Shown: positions 17,628-25,653 of the stretch, piece after piece | How positions within the stretch are numbered: the stretch's first letter is position 1 | Layout: every line of letters starts with the position of its first letter | From: JAVZCJ01 sp964532175 | Lineage (GTDB): Archaea; Thermoproteota; Nitrososphaeria_A; Caldarchaeales; JAVZCJ01 | Direction of reading: 5' to 3' | Assembly (NCBI GenBank): GCA_964532175.1 | Contig: CAZHGP010000006.1 | Location: forward strand, 1 to 49,975 | Length of the DNA: 49,975 nucleotides | Notes under the pieces: generated by a model | Databases searched by the model: none | What the model saw: the letters and a program-made list of their open reading frames with translations, nothing else | Told to the model about the DNA's origin: nothing | Translations under genes and position numbers: made by a program

Positions 17628-18614
17628 TTAATCAGCAAGTCCAGTAAGAAGCATAATGAAAATAACAAGTAATGCAGCAATTATTGATTTATTCCTAGAA
17701 ACTGAATAAATCCTATTTAATCCTAATGCTCCTAAAAAAGTAATCCAAACCCAAAGAATTTTTGGAAGATAGAAATATATAGCATTCAATATTTGAAACC
17801 ATGGAGTAGAAATTAATTCTTCTCTATTCGATAATGGAAAATCAAAATATTGATATTGCATATCAAATTTACTCATATTTAAATTATTAAGAAAAATTTT
17901 TGAAGCATTAATTTCTTCAATATAGTAATTTCCTATGTTAACATCTTTCATTGATGCATTATATAAAGCTACCAACCCTCTTGATGCATTTAAAAATTCA
18001 GCATTAATTTCTTTAGAATAAATTATAGTTGAATTAAGTAAATTAATTGCTTTTGCTTCTCCTTTTATAATTATAGGTTCTATGAATGTTCCTTGTAAAG
18101 TTACATTGTGTATTGTCGCATTTATTCCAATTGCTTTTTCAAAACTAAAATTCAATGTTGGAAAAGCAAATACTACATATACTAAAATTAAACCACCTAT
18201 TAAAAAAATTGTAAAAGAATATGAAATTGAATTAAGAAATTTAAATATGCTTGCATCGCTTTCTTTCATTATTTGAGCTAATAGCCAAAATAAACCAATG
18301 AATATTCCTAAAGAAATTAATAACATTATGAATGTATTCATTATTAATGTTTGAATATCTAAACTTGATATAATAAAATTTGGAATAGGTATCATTAATG
18401 AATTAGTAAGAGTTATTTTATTACTTCCAAGATATATTTTCCAAAAAATATTTATCATAACAGCTGAAATAAATATTATTAATCCACTAATGTATCCATT
18501 TCTTTCTTTTATATCATCTATTGTCTTTCTAGGTTTAATAATTATTCCAATAAACCTTTCTAAAAAATTCATTTTCTTTTCTTCTAATTTTTCTTTATGA
18601 AAATTTTCTACCAT
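17628..18614 (-). CDS. Yip1-domain-like membrane protein
   Basis: A 328-residue membrane protein with about five hydrophobic helices. The start (ERFIGIIIKPRKTIDDIKER) and the C-terminal GLNRIYSVSRNKSIIAALLV pattern resemble the Yip1 domain family common in archaeal genomes. A long segment between helices (about residues 150-265) is rich in Asn and short hydrophobic strands and probably lies outside the membrane. Function of archaeal Yip1-like proteins is unknown. The gene converges with coaD with 16 bases between the stops. Confidence 0.65.
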   Translation of the reverse strand: MVENFHKEKLEEKKMNFLERFIGIIIKPRKTIDDIKERNGYISGLIIFISAVMINIFWKIYLGSNKITLTNSLMIPIPNFIISSLDIQTLIMNTFIMLLISLGIFIGLFWLLAQIMKESDASIFKFLNSISYSFTIFLIGGLILVYVVFAFPTLNFSFEKAIGINATIHNVTLQGTFIEPIIIKGEAKAINLLNSTIIYSKEINAEFLNASRGLVALYNASMKDVNIGNYYIEEINASKIFLNNLNMSKFDMQYQYFDFPLSNREELISTPWFQILNAIYFYLPKILWVWITFLGALGLNRIYSVSRNKSIIAALLVIFIMLLTGLAD

Positions 18615-18754
18615 ACTTTAGCCTCTTTTTTTACCATTATTGATTATTAAACAAATATTTAAAAAACTACTATATAACTATTATTCCTTATTTTATATTT
18701 GAATAAAAACTTATTTAAAAAATATATCTTCATCCATTTTTTAAGAAATAAATT

Positions 18755-19501
18755 ATGCTAACAATATTAATGATTGGACCAGCTGGAGCAGGAAAAACAC
18801 TTTTATCAAAAAAATTAGCTGAATGGATGATTAAAAATATGTATTTAAATGTAGGAATTGCTAATTTAGATCCAGGTATAGAAAATTTACCTTATGAAGC
18901 TTCATTTGATATAAGAAAATATTTTACAATAAAAAATATAATGAATGAATTAAACCTTGGTCCAAATGGTGCATTTATTGAAGCAGCAAATAGAATAGTT
19001 AAAATAGCTCCAAAAATTGTTAAAGAAATAGTAAATTTAAATCATGAATATATAATAGTAGATACTCCTGGACAAATGGAAATTTTCGTATTTAGAAATT
19101 TTGGACCAATATTATCAAAAGAATTTATTAAATATGGCCCAACAGAAGCTATCTTCTTAATTGATCCTGAAACAGCAGAAACAATTTCAGATACAATAGT
19201 ATTTCTTGGATTAAGCATATCTACTAGACTTAGACTTGGAATACCAGTTATACCAATATTAAATAAAGTAGATAAGGTTAATGAAGAAAGAATTAAATTA
19301 TTTAAAAATTGGAAAAATTTATATGAAAATATTTCAAAAGATTATGGTTTGCTTTCAGAAATTTCAAAAGAATTATTAAAAATTTATGCAAAATATATTC
19401 CTGAAACATCTATAGCATTTATTTCAGCAATTACTGGTTTTGGAATTGAATATTTATACGATAGGATTAGGGAAGCTTTTTGTGAATGTGGAGAAGTATA
19501 A
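18755..19501 (+). CDS. GPN-loop GTPase
   Basis: A 248-residue GTPase of the GPN/XAB1 family. Motifs in order are the P-loop GPAGAGKT (residues 8-15), the family-defining Gly-Pro-Asn loop in LNLGPNGA (69-71), DTPGQMEIF (G3, from residue 103) and NKVDKV (G4). Eukaryotic relatives help assemble RNA polymerase II; the archaeal role is not settled. Length is normal. It precedes the ferredoxin/aldehyde oxidoreductase genes by 47 bases but is probably not functionally tied to them. Confidence 0.92.
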   Translation: MLTILMIGPAGAGKTLLSKKLAEWMIKNMYLNVGIANLDPGIENLPYEASFDIRKYFTIKNIMNELNLGPNGAFIEAANRIVKIAPKIVKEIVNLNHEYIIVDTPGQMEIFVFRNFGPILSKEFIKYGPTEAIFLIDPETAETISDTIVFLGLSISTRLRLGIPVIPILNKVDKVNEERIKLFKNWKNLYENISKDYGLLSEISKELLKIYAKYIPETSIAFISAITGFGIEYLYDRIREAFCECGEV

Positions 19502-19548
19502 AATATATATAAATGATAAATTTCATTATTTATTAAAGGGTTTTGAAT

Positions 19549-20031
19549 ATGTGGAAAAATATAATAATACATCCTGAAAAATGTACAGGTTGTCGCTTAT
19601 GTGAATTATATTGTTCTTTTCATCATTTTAAAGTTAATAATCCATCAAGGTCTAGAATACATGTTATTAGAAGTGAGCCATACATAGATTCTCCAATATT
19701 ATGTATACAATGTGGTTTATGTATAAATGTTTGTCCAGTAGGAGCAATAGTAAGAAATAAGAAAAATGGTGCAATAAATGTATTAAATGATAAATGTATT
19801 GGTTGTGCTCAATGTGTCTTTGTTTGTCCATATGGTGCTGCAACAATTGATCCTATAACAAAAAAAGCATTAATATGCGATTTATGTAATGGAGAACCTG
19901 AATGTGTAAAAAATTGTCCGGAAAAAGTTTTAGAATATATTGATGCTACAAAAGCAGTTTATTATAAGAATTTAATAATATCTAAGCTATTAAAGAAAGA
20001 ATCCATACCGCTTGAACCATATCCTAAATAG
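19549..20031 (+). CDS. Polyferredoxin, four [4Fe-4S] sites, partner of aldehyde ferredoxin oxidoreductase
   Basis: An electron carrier of about 160 residues. Four cysteine clusters are visible: CTGCRLCELYC near the N-terminus, CIQCGLCINVCP, CIGCAQCVFVCP and CDLCNGEPECVKNCP. This arrangement is typical of iron-sulphur subunits encoded next to tungsten aldehyde oxidoreductases and related enzymes. I choose the ATG at 19549 with AAGGG upstream; a TTG at 19543 is less likely. The oxidoreductase starts 10 bases after the stop, and its ribosome-binding site overlaps this stop codon, so the two are co-translated. Confidence 0.9.
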   Translation: MWKNIIIHPEKCTGCRLCELYCSFHHFKVNNPSRSRIHVIRSEPYIDSPILCIQCGLCINVCPVGAIVRNKKNGAINVLNDKCIGCAQCVFVCPYGAATIDPITKKALICDLCNGEPECVKNCPEKVLEYIDATKAVYYKNLIISKLLKKESIPLEPYPK

Positions 20032-20041
20032 AGGTGAGCAT

Positions 20042-21949
20042 ATGAATAAGAAAATTTTTGGTTATGCTGGTCAAATTCTTAGAATTGATTTAAGTAAAAA
20101 GAAGATTTTAAAAGAACCTTTAAGAGAAGATTTTATTAAAAAATATATTGGATGCACAGGTTATGCTGCTGCAATTCTATGGTATGAATTAAAACCTAAA
20201 ATAGATCCATTAAGTCCTGAAAATAAAATAATTTTTTCAACTGGACCACTTACTGGAACACTTTGTCCATGTTCAGGAAGTTATGAAATATGCTTTAAAT
20301 CTCCTTTAACAAATGCATTTGGAGAATCTCGTTCAGGTGGAATATTTGGCCCTAAAATGAAATATGCAGGTTTTGATCATATAATAATTGAAGGGAAATC
20401 TGATAAACCTGTTTATATATGGATTAATAATGAAGAGGTAGAAATTAAAGATGCTCAGCATTTATATGGAAAAACAGTTCATGAAACAACTGAAATAATT
20501 TTAGAAGAAATTAAAGATCCTGAAGCATCAATTGCATGCATAGGTCCTGCAGGAGAAAAAATGGTTAGATTTGCAGCAGTTATGAATGATAGAGATAGAG
20601 CTGCTGGAAGATGTGGTGGAGGAGCAGTAATGGGCTCTAAAAATTTAAAAGCTATAGCAGTAAATGGAAAAAAAGATATAGAAATTTCAAATCCAGAAAA
20701 ATTTTACGAAGTTGTTACAGAAGCTGAAAAAGCTCTTCTTAAAAAAACTGCTTTAAGAAGGTTTGGAACAATAAATGCTATAACAGTTTTAAATGCTATG
20801 GGAGCATTACCAACAAAATATGGATATACTGGATTTTTTGAAAAAGCTGAAGATGTTTCAACTGAAAGATTATCTAATAAATATCTTATAAAAAGGAGAG
20901 CATGTTTTGCATGTCCAATAGGTTGTGGAAGATATTCTGAAGTTAAACATGGAATATGGGCAACTCCTCCTCATGAAGGACCTGAATTTGAAACAGCAGA
21001 TATGCTTGGACCATGGATGTGTATAAGCAATCTTGAAGCAATTATAAAAGCAAATTATCTATGTAACAACTATGGCTTGGATACTATTTCAACTGGAAAT
21101 GTAATAGCATTTGCTATAGAATGTTATGAAAAAGGATGGATAAAAGAAGATTTAATTAAAGGAATAAAGCTTGAATGGGATAATCCTGAAACTATGATAA
21201 AATTAATAAGTTTAATAGCTAAAAGAGAAGGGATAGGAGATTTATTAGCTGAAGGAGTTATGAGAGCAGCTGAAAAAATAGGTCATGGAGCTCCTGAGCT
21301 TGCTTTGCATACAAAAGGACTTGAAATGCCTGCTCATGATCCTAGAGGAGAAACAAGAATAATGGCAATAAAATATGCTGTAGAATATAGAGGAGGATGT
21401 CATGTTCATTCAGGTTTTCCAGGTTTATATGATAGAAGTCCAGAAAGTTTAAATGATTATGGTTTAAAACAATTTGGTTTGCCATGGCCTCCAAAAGGTA
21501 AATTTATTGAAGAAGGGAAAGGTATAGCATATAGATTTTTTGCAATATTTGGTCAAATTCCAGAAATAATGGGAATGTGCCAATTTTCTTCAATGGGTTC
21601 TGAAGGTAATATGATAACAGTTAAAGATTATGTAAATATTTATTCTTCACTTACTGGAATAGAAATTAATGAATATGAATTAATGAAAATTGCTGAGAGA
21701 GTATATAATCTAAAAAGATGCTTTAATGTAAGAGAAGGGTTTACTAGAAAAGATGATAAACTTCCAAAAAGAATGTATGAACCAATAGCTACTGGTCCAG
21801 CAAAAGGAGAACATGTTAAAAACTTAGATTTAATGCTTAATGAATTTTATGAAGCAATGGGATGGGATATTAAAACAGGAATACCTACTATTGAGAAACT
21901 TAAAGAATTAGAATTAGAAGATATAGCCAAAGAATTAAAGAAAATTTAA
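20042..21949 (+). CDS. Tungsten-containing aldehyde ferredoxin oxidoreductase (AOR family)
   Basis: Oxidises aldehydes to carboxylic acids with ferredoxin as acceptor, using a tungsten (or molybdenum) bis-pterin. The protein of about 635 residues has the N-terminal AGQILRIDLS, the pterin-binding CIGPAGEKMVRFAAVMNDRD followed by RAAGRCGGGAVMGSKNLKA, the [4Fe-4S] ligands in CFACPIGCGR with a further Cys in GMCQFSS, and HDPRGETRI. The substrate cannot be told from sequence; AOR, GOR and other family branches are possible. The ATG at 20042 is fixed by GAGGTGA (20031-20037). A MoaD-like gene follows, consistent with pterin cofactor supply. Confidence 0.93.
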   Translation: MNKKIFGYAGQILRIDLSKKKILKEPLREDFIKKYIGCTGYAAAILWYELKPKIDPLSPENKIIFSTGPLTGTLCPCSGSYEICFKSPLTNAFGESRSGGIFGPKMKYAGFDHIIIEGKSDKPVYIWINNEEVEIKDAQHLYGKTVHETTEIILEEIKDPEASIACIGPAGEKMVRFAAVMNDRDRAAGRCGGGAVMGSKNLKAIAVNGKKDIEISNPEKFYEVVTEAEKALLKKTALRRFGTINAITVLNAMGALPTKYGYTGFFEKAEDVSTERLSNKYLIKRRACFACPIGCGRYSEVKHGIWATPPHEGPEFETADMLGPWMCISNLEAIIKANYLCNNYGLDTISTGNVIAFAIECYEKGWIKEDLIKGIKLEWDNPETMIKLISLIAKREGIGDLLAEGVMRAAEKIGHGAPELALHTKGLEMPAHDPRGETRIMAIKYAVEYRGGCHVHSGFPGLYDRSPESLNDYGLKQFGLPWPPKGKFIEEGKGIAYRFFAIFGQIPEIMGMCQFSSMGSEGNMITVKDYVNIYSSLTGIEINEYELMKIAERVYNLKRCFNVREGFTRKDDKLPKRMYEPIATGPAKGEHVKNLDLMLNEFYEAMGWDIKTGIPTIEKLKELELEDIAKELKKI

Positions 21950-21990
21950 AAATTTTTATATTCTTTAAATGTAATAAATATAAGAAAATT

Positions 21991-22275
21991 ATGAAAATAA
22001 AAATAAAAATAATATATGGAGCACCAATTACTTCAATAACTGGAAAACATATAGAAGAAATATCTATTGATAAAGGAATAAAACTATCAGAATTAATAAA
22101 TATTTTAATAAATAAATATGGTTTTAATTTTAAAAATATTTTATTAACAGAAAAAAATGAAGTAAAGCCTGATGTATTAATAATATTGAATGGGAAAACT
22201 ATACCAAAATTAAATGAAGATGAAATAAATAATGATAGTATATTATCTATTACAGGAATAGTTGGTGGAGGATGA
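21991..22275 (+). CDS. MoaD/ThiS-like sulfur-carrier (beta-grasp) protein ending in Gly-Gly-Gly
   Basis: A 94-residue beta-grasp protein ending ILSITGIVGGG, the glycine tail needed for thiocarboxylation by a MoeB/E1-like enzyme. Its position just after the aldehyde oxidoreductase suggests sulphur delivery to the tungsto/molybdopterin dithiolene. In archaea, MoaD-like proteins can also act as SAMP modifiers, so a dual role is possible. The tail has three glycines where MoaD usually has two. A TATA-like region in the 41 bases upstream could allow separate transcription. Confidence 0.85.
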   Translation: MKIKIKIIYGAPITSITGKHIEEISIDKGIKLSELINILINKYGFNFKNILLTEKNEVKPDVLIILNGKTIPKLNEDEINNDSILSITGIVGGG

Positions 22276-22301
22276 AATATTTTAAATAAATAAGAAAATT
22301 T

Positions 22302-23513
22302 TTATTTTTTTGCTCTTGTAGAAACTATTGTTATAACATCTCTATCTCTTAATTGATAATTTACTGGAAGCCTAAGCTTGCTTCTAGCATCTATTGCATA
22401 TAATACTCCTTTAGCAAGTTCTGTATGAATTTGTTTTGCTAAATCTAATACTGTTGAATTTGGAGGCATTAAAAATACATCTGGTAAAACATTTCCATCT
22501 TTATCACTAAGCTTTTCAGGATCATAGACTGGATAAACAGCATTCATTCTTAATAATTTAAAAACTGCTACATTTATAGCAAATTGGACTCCTGTTCTTA
22601 AATATTCTTCAAATATTTTCAAATTTATTTGATTTAAAGCCCACTTTTGTTTTTCAGTTAACATTTCTTCATTTAATATTTTAAAAGATTCTTCTCCTGG
22701 AATATATTCTATCAATCCTTTCTTTTCAGCCTTTCTAAGTATTAATTCAGCTTCTGAACTACATGGCACGATTATTTTATCTGGAAATTCATTTCTTAAT
22801 CTTTCAAAATTTTCTTTTGCAGTTGGTAAATCTATTTTATTTGCTACTATTAATGTTGGTTTAGATATTTCTCTTAATTTTTCAATAAATTTTCTATCAT
22901 CTATTTGATTCCAATTTTCAAAATCTTTATTTTCCAAATTGCTTTCAATTAAAGCCATTTTTACATGTCCTTCATTTATTTTAAATCCTCTTAAAGCATC
23001 TGTTATTGAAGATACTAAATCTTTTCCACTTTTTAAATCTCTTATTATTTTTTCTTCATTTTTCCTTAAATTTTTTAAAAACCAAAGTATAAGTTCTTCT
23101 TCTATATCATAATAATCTGCTATTGGATCCCCTGTACCAGGTTCAGTTATAACTCCTTCAGCATCAATGCTTCCTGAAGCATCTACAAAATGAAGCAAAG
23201 CATCTGATTGAGAAGCAACTCCTAAAAATTCATTTCCAAGCCCTTTTCCAGCCCATGCTCCTTTTATTAATCCAGGTAAATCTATTATTTCTATTGGTAT
23301 TATTCTCCATCCATTTTTGCATGCAGAATTTTTAGGATTATCTTTTACATTAAATTCTTTACATACACAAAGAGTTATTGCATTTCCAATTCCTATATTA
23401 GGAGCTTTTGTTGTAAATGGATAAGTTGATACTTCTGCAGACTTCATAGTTATTGCATTGAAAAAAGTTGTTTTTCCAGTATTTGTTTTACCTATTAATC
23501 CAATCTTTATCAA
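22302..23513 (-). CDS. YchF/OLA1-family GTPase/ATPase with TGS domain (archaeal)
   Basis: A 403-residue translation-associated P-loop NTPase of the Obg superfamily. Motifs are the P-loop GKTNTGKTT (8-16), the G2 region STYPFTTKAPN, the G3 site DLPGLIKGAWAGKGLG and the NKID G4. A long helical insert (about residues 140-220) follows the G3/G4 region. The C-terminal TGS domain covers about 330-403, with PPNSTVLDLAKQIHTELAKG. This layout matches the archaeal branch of YchF-like proteins. Ribosome binding is known for the family; the precise role is not. Confidence 0.9.
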   Translation of the reverse strand: MIKIGLIGKTNTGKTTFFNAITMKSAEVSTYPFTTKAPNIGIGNAITLCVCKEFNVKDNPKNSACKNGWRIIPIEIIDLPGLIKGAWAGKGLGNEFLGVASQSDALLHFVDASGSIDAEGVITEPGTGDPIADYYDIEEELILWFLKNLRKNEEKIIRDLKSGKDLVSSITDALRGFKINEGHVKMALIESNLENKDFENWNQIDDRKFIEKLREISKPTLIVANKIDLPTAKENFERLRNEFPDKIIVPCSSEAELILRKAEKKGLIEYIPGEESFKILNEEMLTEKQKWALNQINLKIFEEYLRTGVQFAINVAVFKLLRMNAVYPVYDPEKLSDKDGNVLPDVFLMPPNSTVLDLAKQIHTELAKGVLYAIDARSKLRLPVNYQLRDRDVITIVSTRAKK

Positions 23514-23590
23514 TTTATTTTCATTTCATAATTTCTTATTGTTGAATAAAAATTTTTAAATAATAAATTTAGATATTAAACAATTGTTTT

Positions 23591-24085
23591 ATGTCTCTTA
23601 AAGAAAATTTAATAGAATGGTTAAAAAATGCGAGAAAAATTATTATAATGGGTGTTGGAAATCCTTTAAGAGGAGATGATATAGTAGGATTAAAAATTGC
23701 TAAAAGATTAGAAAAATATTCTTCTAAATATTTAAAAATAATTATTTCAGAAACTGTTCCAGAAAATTTTATTGGTCATATAAGAAAATTTAAACCCTCT
23801 CATTTAATAATAATAGATGCTGTTGATTTTAAAGGAAAACCTGGAGATATAAGATTGATATTTCCTGAAGAATTAAGTAAAGTTGGAATAGTTTCAACTC
23901 ATACTTTACCATTATCGCTTTTATCTAAATTTTTATATGAAAGCATGGGTATAAAAACAATAATTTTTGGTATTCAACCAAAATCCATAGAGTTTGGATT
24001 AAATATTTCTCCAATAGTAGAAAAAGCAAGTATTAAAGCAACTAAGATTATCATTAATGTTTTAGAATATTTAAATTATTGTTAA
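23591..24085 (+). CDS. hycI: Hydrogenase maturation endopeptidase (HycI/HyaD family)
   Basis: Cleaves the C-terminal tail of the [NiFe] hydrogenase large subunit after nickel insertion. The 164-residue protein has the family start IIIMGVGNPLRGDDIVGLKI with the metal-sensing Asp pair, LIIIDAVDF (second ligand Asp) and VSTHTLPLSLL (ligand His). It stands 314 bases upstream of, and on the same strand as, a hydrogenase gene cluster whose large subunit carries a cleavable tail, which makes that subunit the obvious substrate. Presence of this protease also argues that the cluster is a real hydrogenase. Confidence 0.92.
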   Translation: MSLKENLIEWLKNARKIIIMGVGNPLRGDDIVGLKIAKRLEKYSSKYLKIIISETVPENFIGHIRKFKPSHLIIIDAVDFKGKPGDIRLIFPEELSKVGIVSTHTLPLSLLSKFLYESMGIKTIIFGIQPKSIEFGLNISPIVEKASIKATKIIINVLEYLNYC

Positions 24086-24399
24086 ATTTTTTTCTATAGT
24101 TTCTTCAATATATTTAATCTAAATTAAAATCAAGATTTTTTAAAAAAGAATAAAATTAAAAATTCTCTTTTATAAAATTAAGCTATAATAAAGAATTCCA
24201 TTATAAAAATGATTACAAATAAATTCATTTTTTATTTTTTAATTATTATAAATAGGAATAATTAAAATTTTTTTAATCTAATTTTTTTAAATATATCAAA
24301 AGTAATTTAATAATAATTCTTTTTTTTTACACTTTTGTAATGGAAAAACTTTTATTTAATTCAAAATTTAGTTGAAGAATGTAATTGAGGCGCTTAAAT
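24086..24399 (+). promoter_or_regulatory. 314-bp AT-rich intergenic region with promoter of the hydrogenase operon
   Basis: This is one of the longest gene-free stretches in the window and contains no open frame I would support. Near its end, GGAAAAACTTTTATTTAA (about 24342-24359) looks like a BRE plus TATA box. Transcription would begin at about 24380, giving a short leader that contains the GAGG (24387-24390) serving the ATG at 24400. The rest is homopolymeric A/T runs without clear repeats. No metal- or redox-regulator operator is recognisable. Confidence 0.5.
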
Positions 24400-24747
24400 A
24401 TGCTGGGCATTATAACTTCTCCTATAACTATTTTCATTCTCTCACTCTTTATCACAATTATTATGTATATACTATCTGGGAAAATTGCTCCTAATCCACC
24501 TAAATCTAAAGATAAAATTTCTTCATATGCATGTGGAGAAGATTTTCCAGCTGAAAAAGTTCCTGTTGTAATTCATTTATTTGATTATGCTGCTCTTTTC
24601 ATGGTTTTTGATATTGTTGCTATGATTCTAGTTTTATCAATGGGTTTTCCACCTGAAAATCCTTTTAAACCAATCCTATTAGCTCTTACATCAATTTATT
24701 GTTTCCTATTATTCATTGCATTATTTATTTTAAGAAGAAAAAGTTAA
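24400..24747 (+). CDS. NuoA-like membrane subunit of group 4 [NiFe] hydrogenase complex
   Basis: A three-helix membrane protein of about 115 residues. SYACGEDFP matches the NuoA loop (Y-x-C-G) at the cytoplasmic side, and the following helix LFMVFDIVAMILVL corresponds to the NuoA segment with FDxE. The Asp is kept, but the usual Glu two residues on is a Val. NuoA is a hallmark of complex I and Fpo and is not normally part of energy-converting hydrogenases. It is the first gene of the operon. I choose the ATG at 24400 with GAGG nine bases upstream; a TTG at 24385 would add five residues. Confidence 0.85.
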   Translation: MLGIITSPITIFILSLFITIIMYILSGKIAPNPPKSKDKISSYACGEDFPAEKVPVVIHLFDYAALFMVFDIVAMILVLSMGFPPENPFKPILLALTSIYCFLLFIALFILRRKS

Positions 24748-24763
24748 AAAAGGTTGAGGTAAC

Positions 24764-25186
24764 ATGGGTATAATAAATTGGGCTAGGTCAAGAAGCCCAT
24801 GGATTGTGCATCTTTGTACAGGAGCATGTAATGCATGTGATATTGAAATTTTAGCAGCTTTAACTCCACGTTATGATTTAGAAAGGTTTGGCGTACTTCT
24901 TAAAGGAAGTCCAAGACATGCAGATATATTCATTGTGACTGGTCCTATTACAAGACAAATGAAAGATAGAGTTGTTAGAATATATGAACAAATCCCTGAT
25001 CCAAAATTTGTTGTTGCAGTAGGAACATGCACTATGAGTGGAGGAGCATTTAGAGGTTGTTATAATGTTTATGAAGGATTAGATGCTGTAATTCCAGTTG
25101 ATGCATATATTGCAGGTTGTCCAGTCAAGCCAGAAGCAATAATCCAAGCTGTTGCAACTCTTGTAAAAAAGATTAGAAGTGGTTAA
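24764..25186 (+). CDS. Hydrogenase small subunit, NuoB/MbhJ/HycG-like
   Basis: A 140-residue subunit carrying the proximal [4Fe-4S] cluster (N2 equivalent) that passes electrons to the NiFe site. Ligands are visible in LCTGACNACDIEIL, in AVGTCTMSGG and in IAGCPVKPEA. The CNACDIE form (CNGCDIE in HycG-type subunits) is typical of group 4 hydrogenases, where complex I NuoB has adjacent cysteines (CC). It sits between the NuoA- and NuoC-like genes with short spacers, in the same order as complex I operons. Confidence 0.93.
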   Translation: MGIINWARSRSPWIVHLCTGACNACDIEILAALTPRYDLERFGVLLKGSPRHADIFIVTGPITRQMKDRVVRIYEQIPDPKFVVAVGTCTMSGGAFRGCYNVYEGLDAVIPVDAYIAGCPVKPEAIIQAVATLVKKIRSG

Positions 25187-25189
25187 AAA

Positions 25190-25651
25190 ATGAGTGATGA
25201 AGAACTTTTAAATAAATTAAGAGAAGCTTTTAAAGAAAAAATAATAGAATCTTCAATACCTAGAAAAAACATAGTTAATATAGTTGTTCCTAAAGAGTCT
25301 TATAAAGAAGTTATTAAATTTATCGTTGAAAATTTCAATATTCCACATATACAAACTATAACTGGAATAGATATGGGAAATGAAATACAAATAATTGCTC
25401 ATTTAGGAAGGAGCATAACAATAAATGTTAAAACTTCTATAGATAAAAATAACCCTCAAATAGATACTATTACTGATATTATTCCAGGTGCAAGTTTTTA
25501 TGAAAGAGAAGTATATGATTTGCTTGGAGTTAATTTCATAGGACATCCAAATCTTAAAAGAGTAATTCTTCCTGAAGATTGGCCAAAAGGAGTATACCCA
25601 TTAAGAAAAGAATATAAGCCTGAGCATCCTAAACCTTTAAGAGGTGTATGA
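25190..25651 (+). CDS. NuoC-like (30 kDa) subunit
   Basis: A 153-residue soluble subunit equivalent to NuoC, MbhK-like or the N-terminal part of HycE. The conserved end is SFYEREVYDLLGVNFIGHPN then LKRVILPEDWPKG with YPLRKEY, a pattern shared by all complex-I-related 30 kDa subunits. It helps hold the large and small subunits together. It overlaps the end of the operon's next start region: the large-subunit ribosome-binding site GAGGTG lies within its last codons. Confidence 0.92.
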   Translation: MSDEELLNKLREAFKEKIIESSIPRKNIVNIVVPKESYKEVIKFIVENFNIPHIQTITGIDMGNEIQIIAHLGRSITINVKTSIDKNNPQIDTITDIIPGASFYEREVYDLLGVNFIGHPNLKRVILPEDWPKGVYPLRKEYKPEHPKPLRGV

Positions 25652-25653
25652 AA

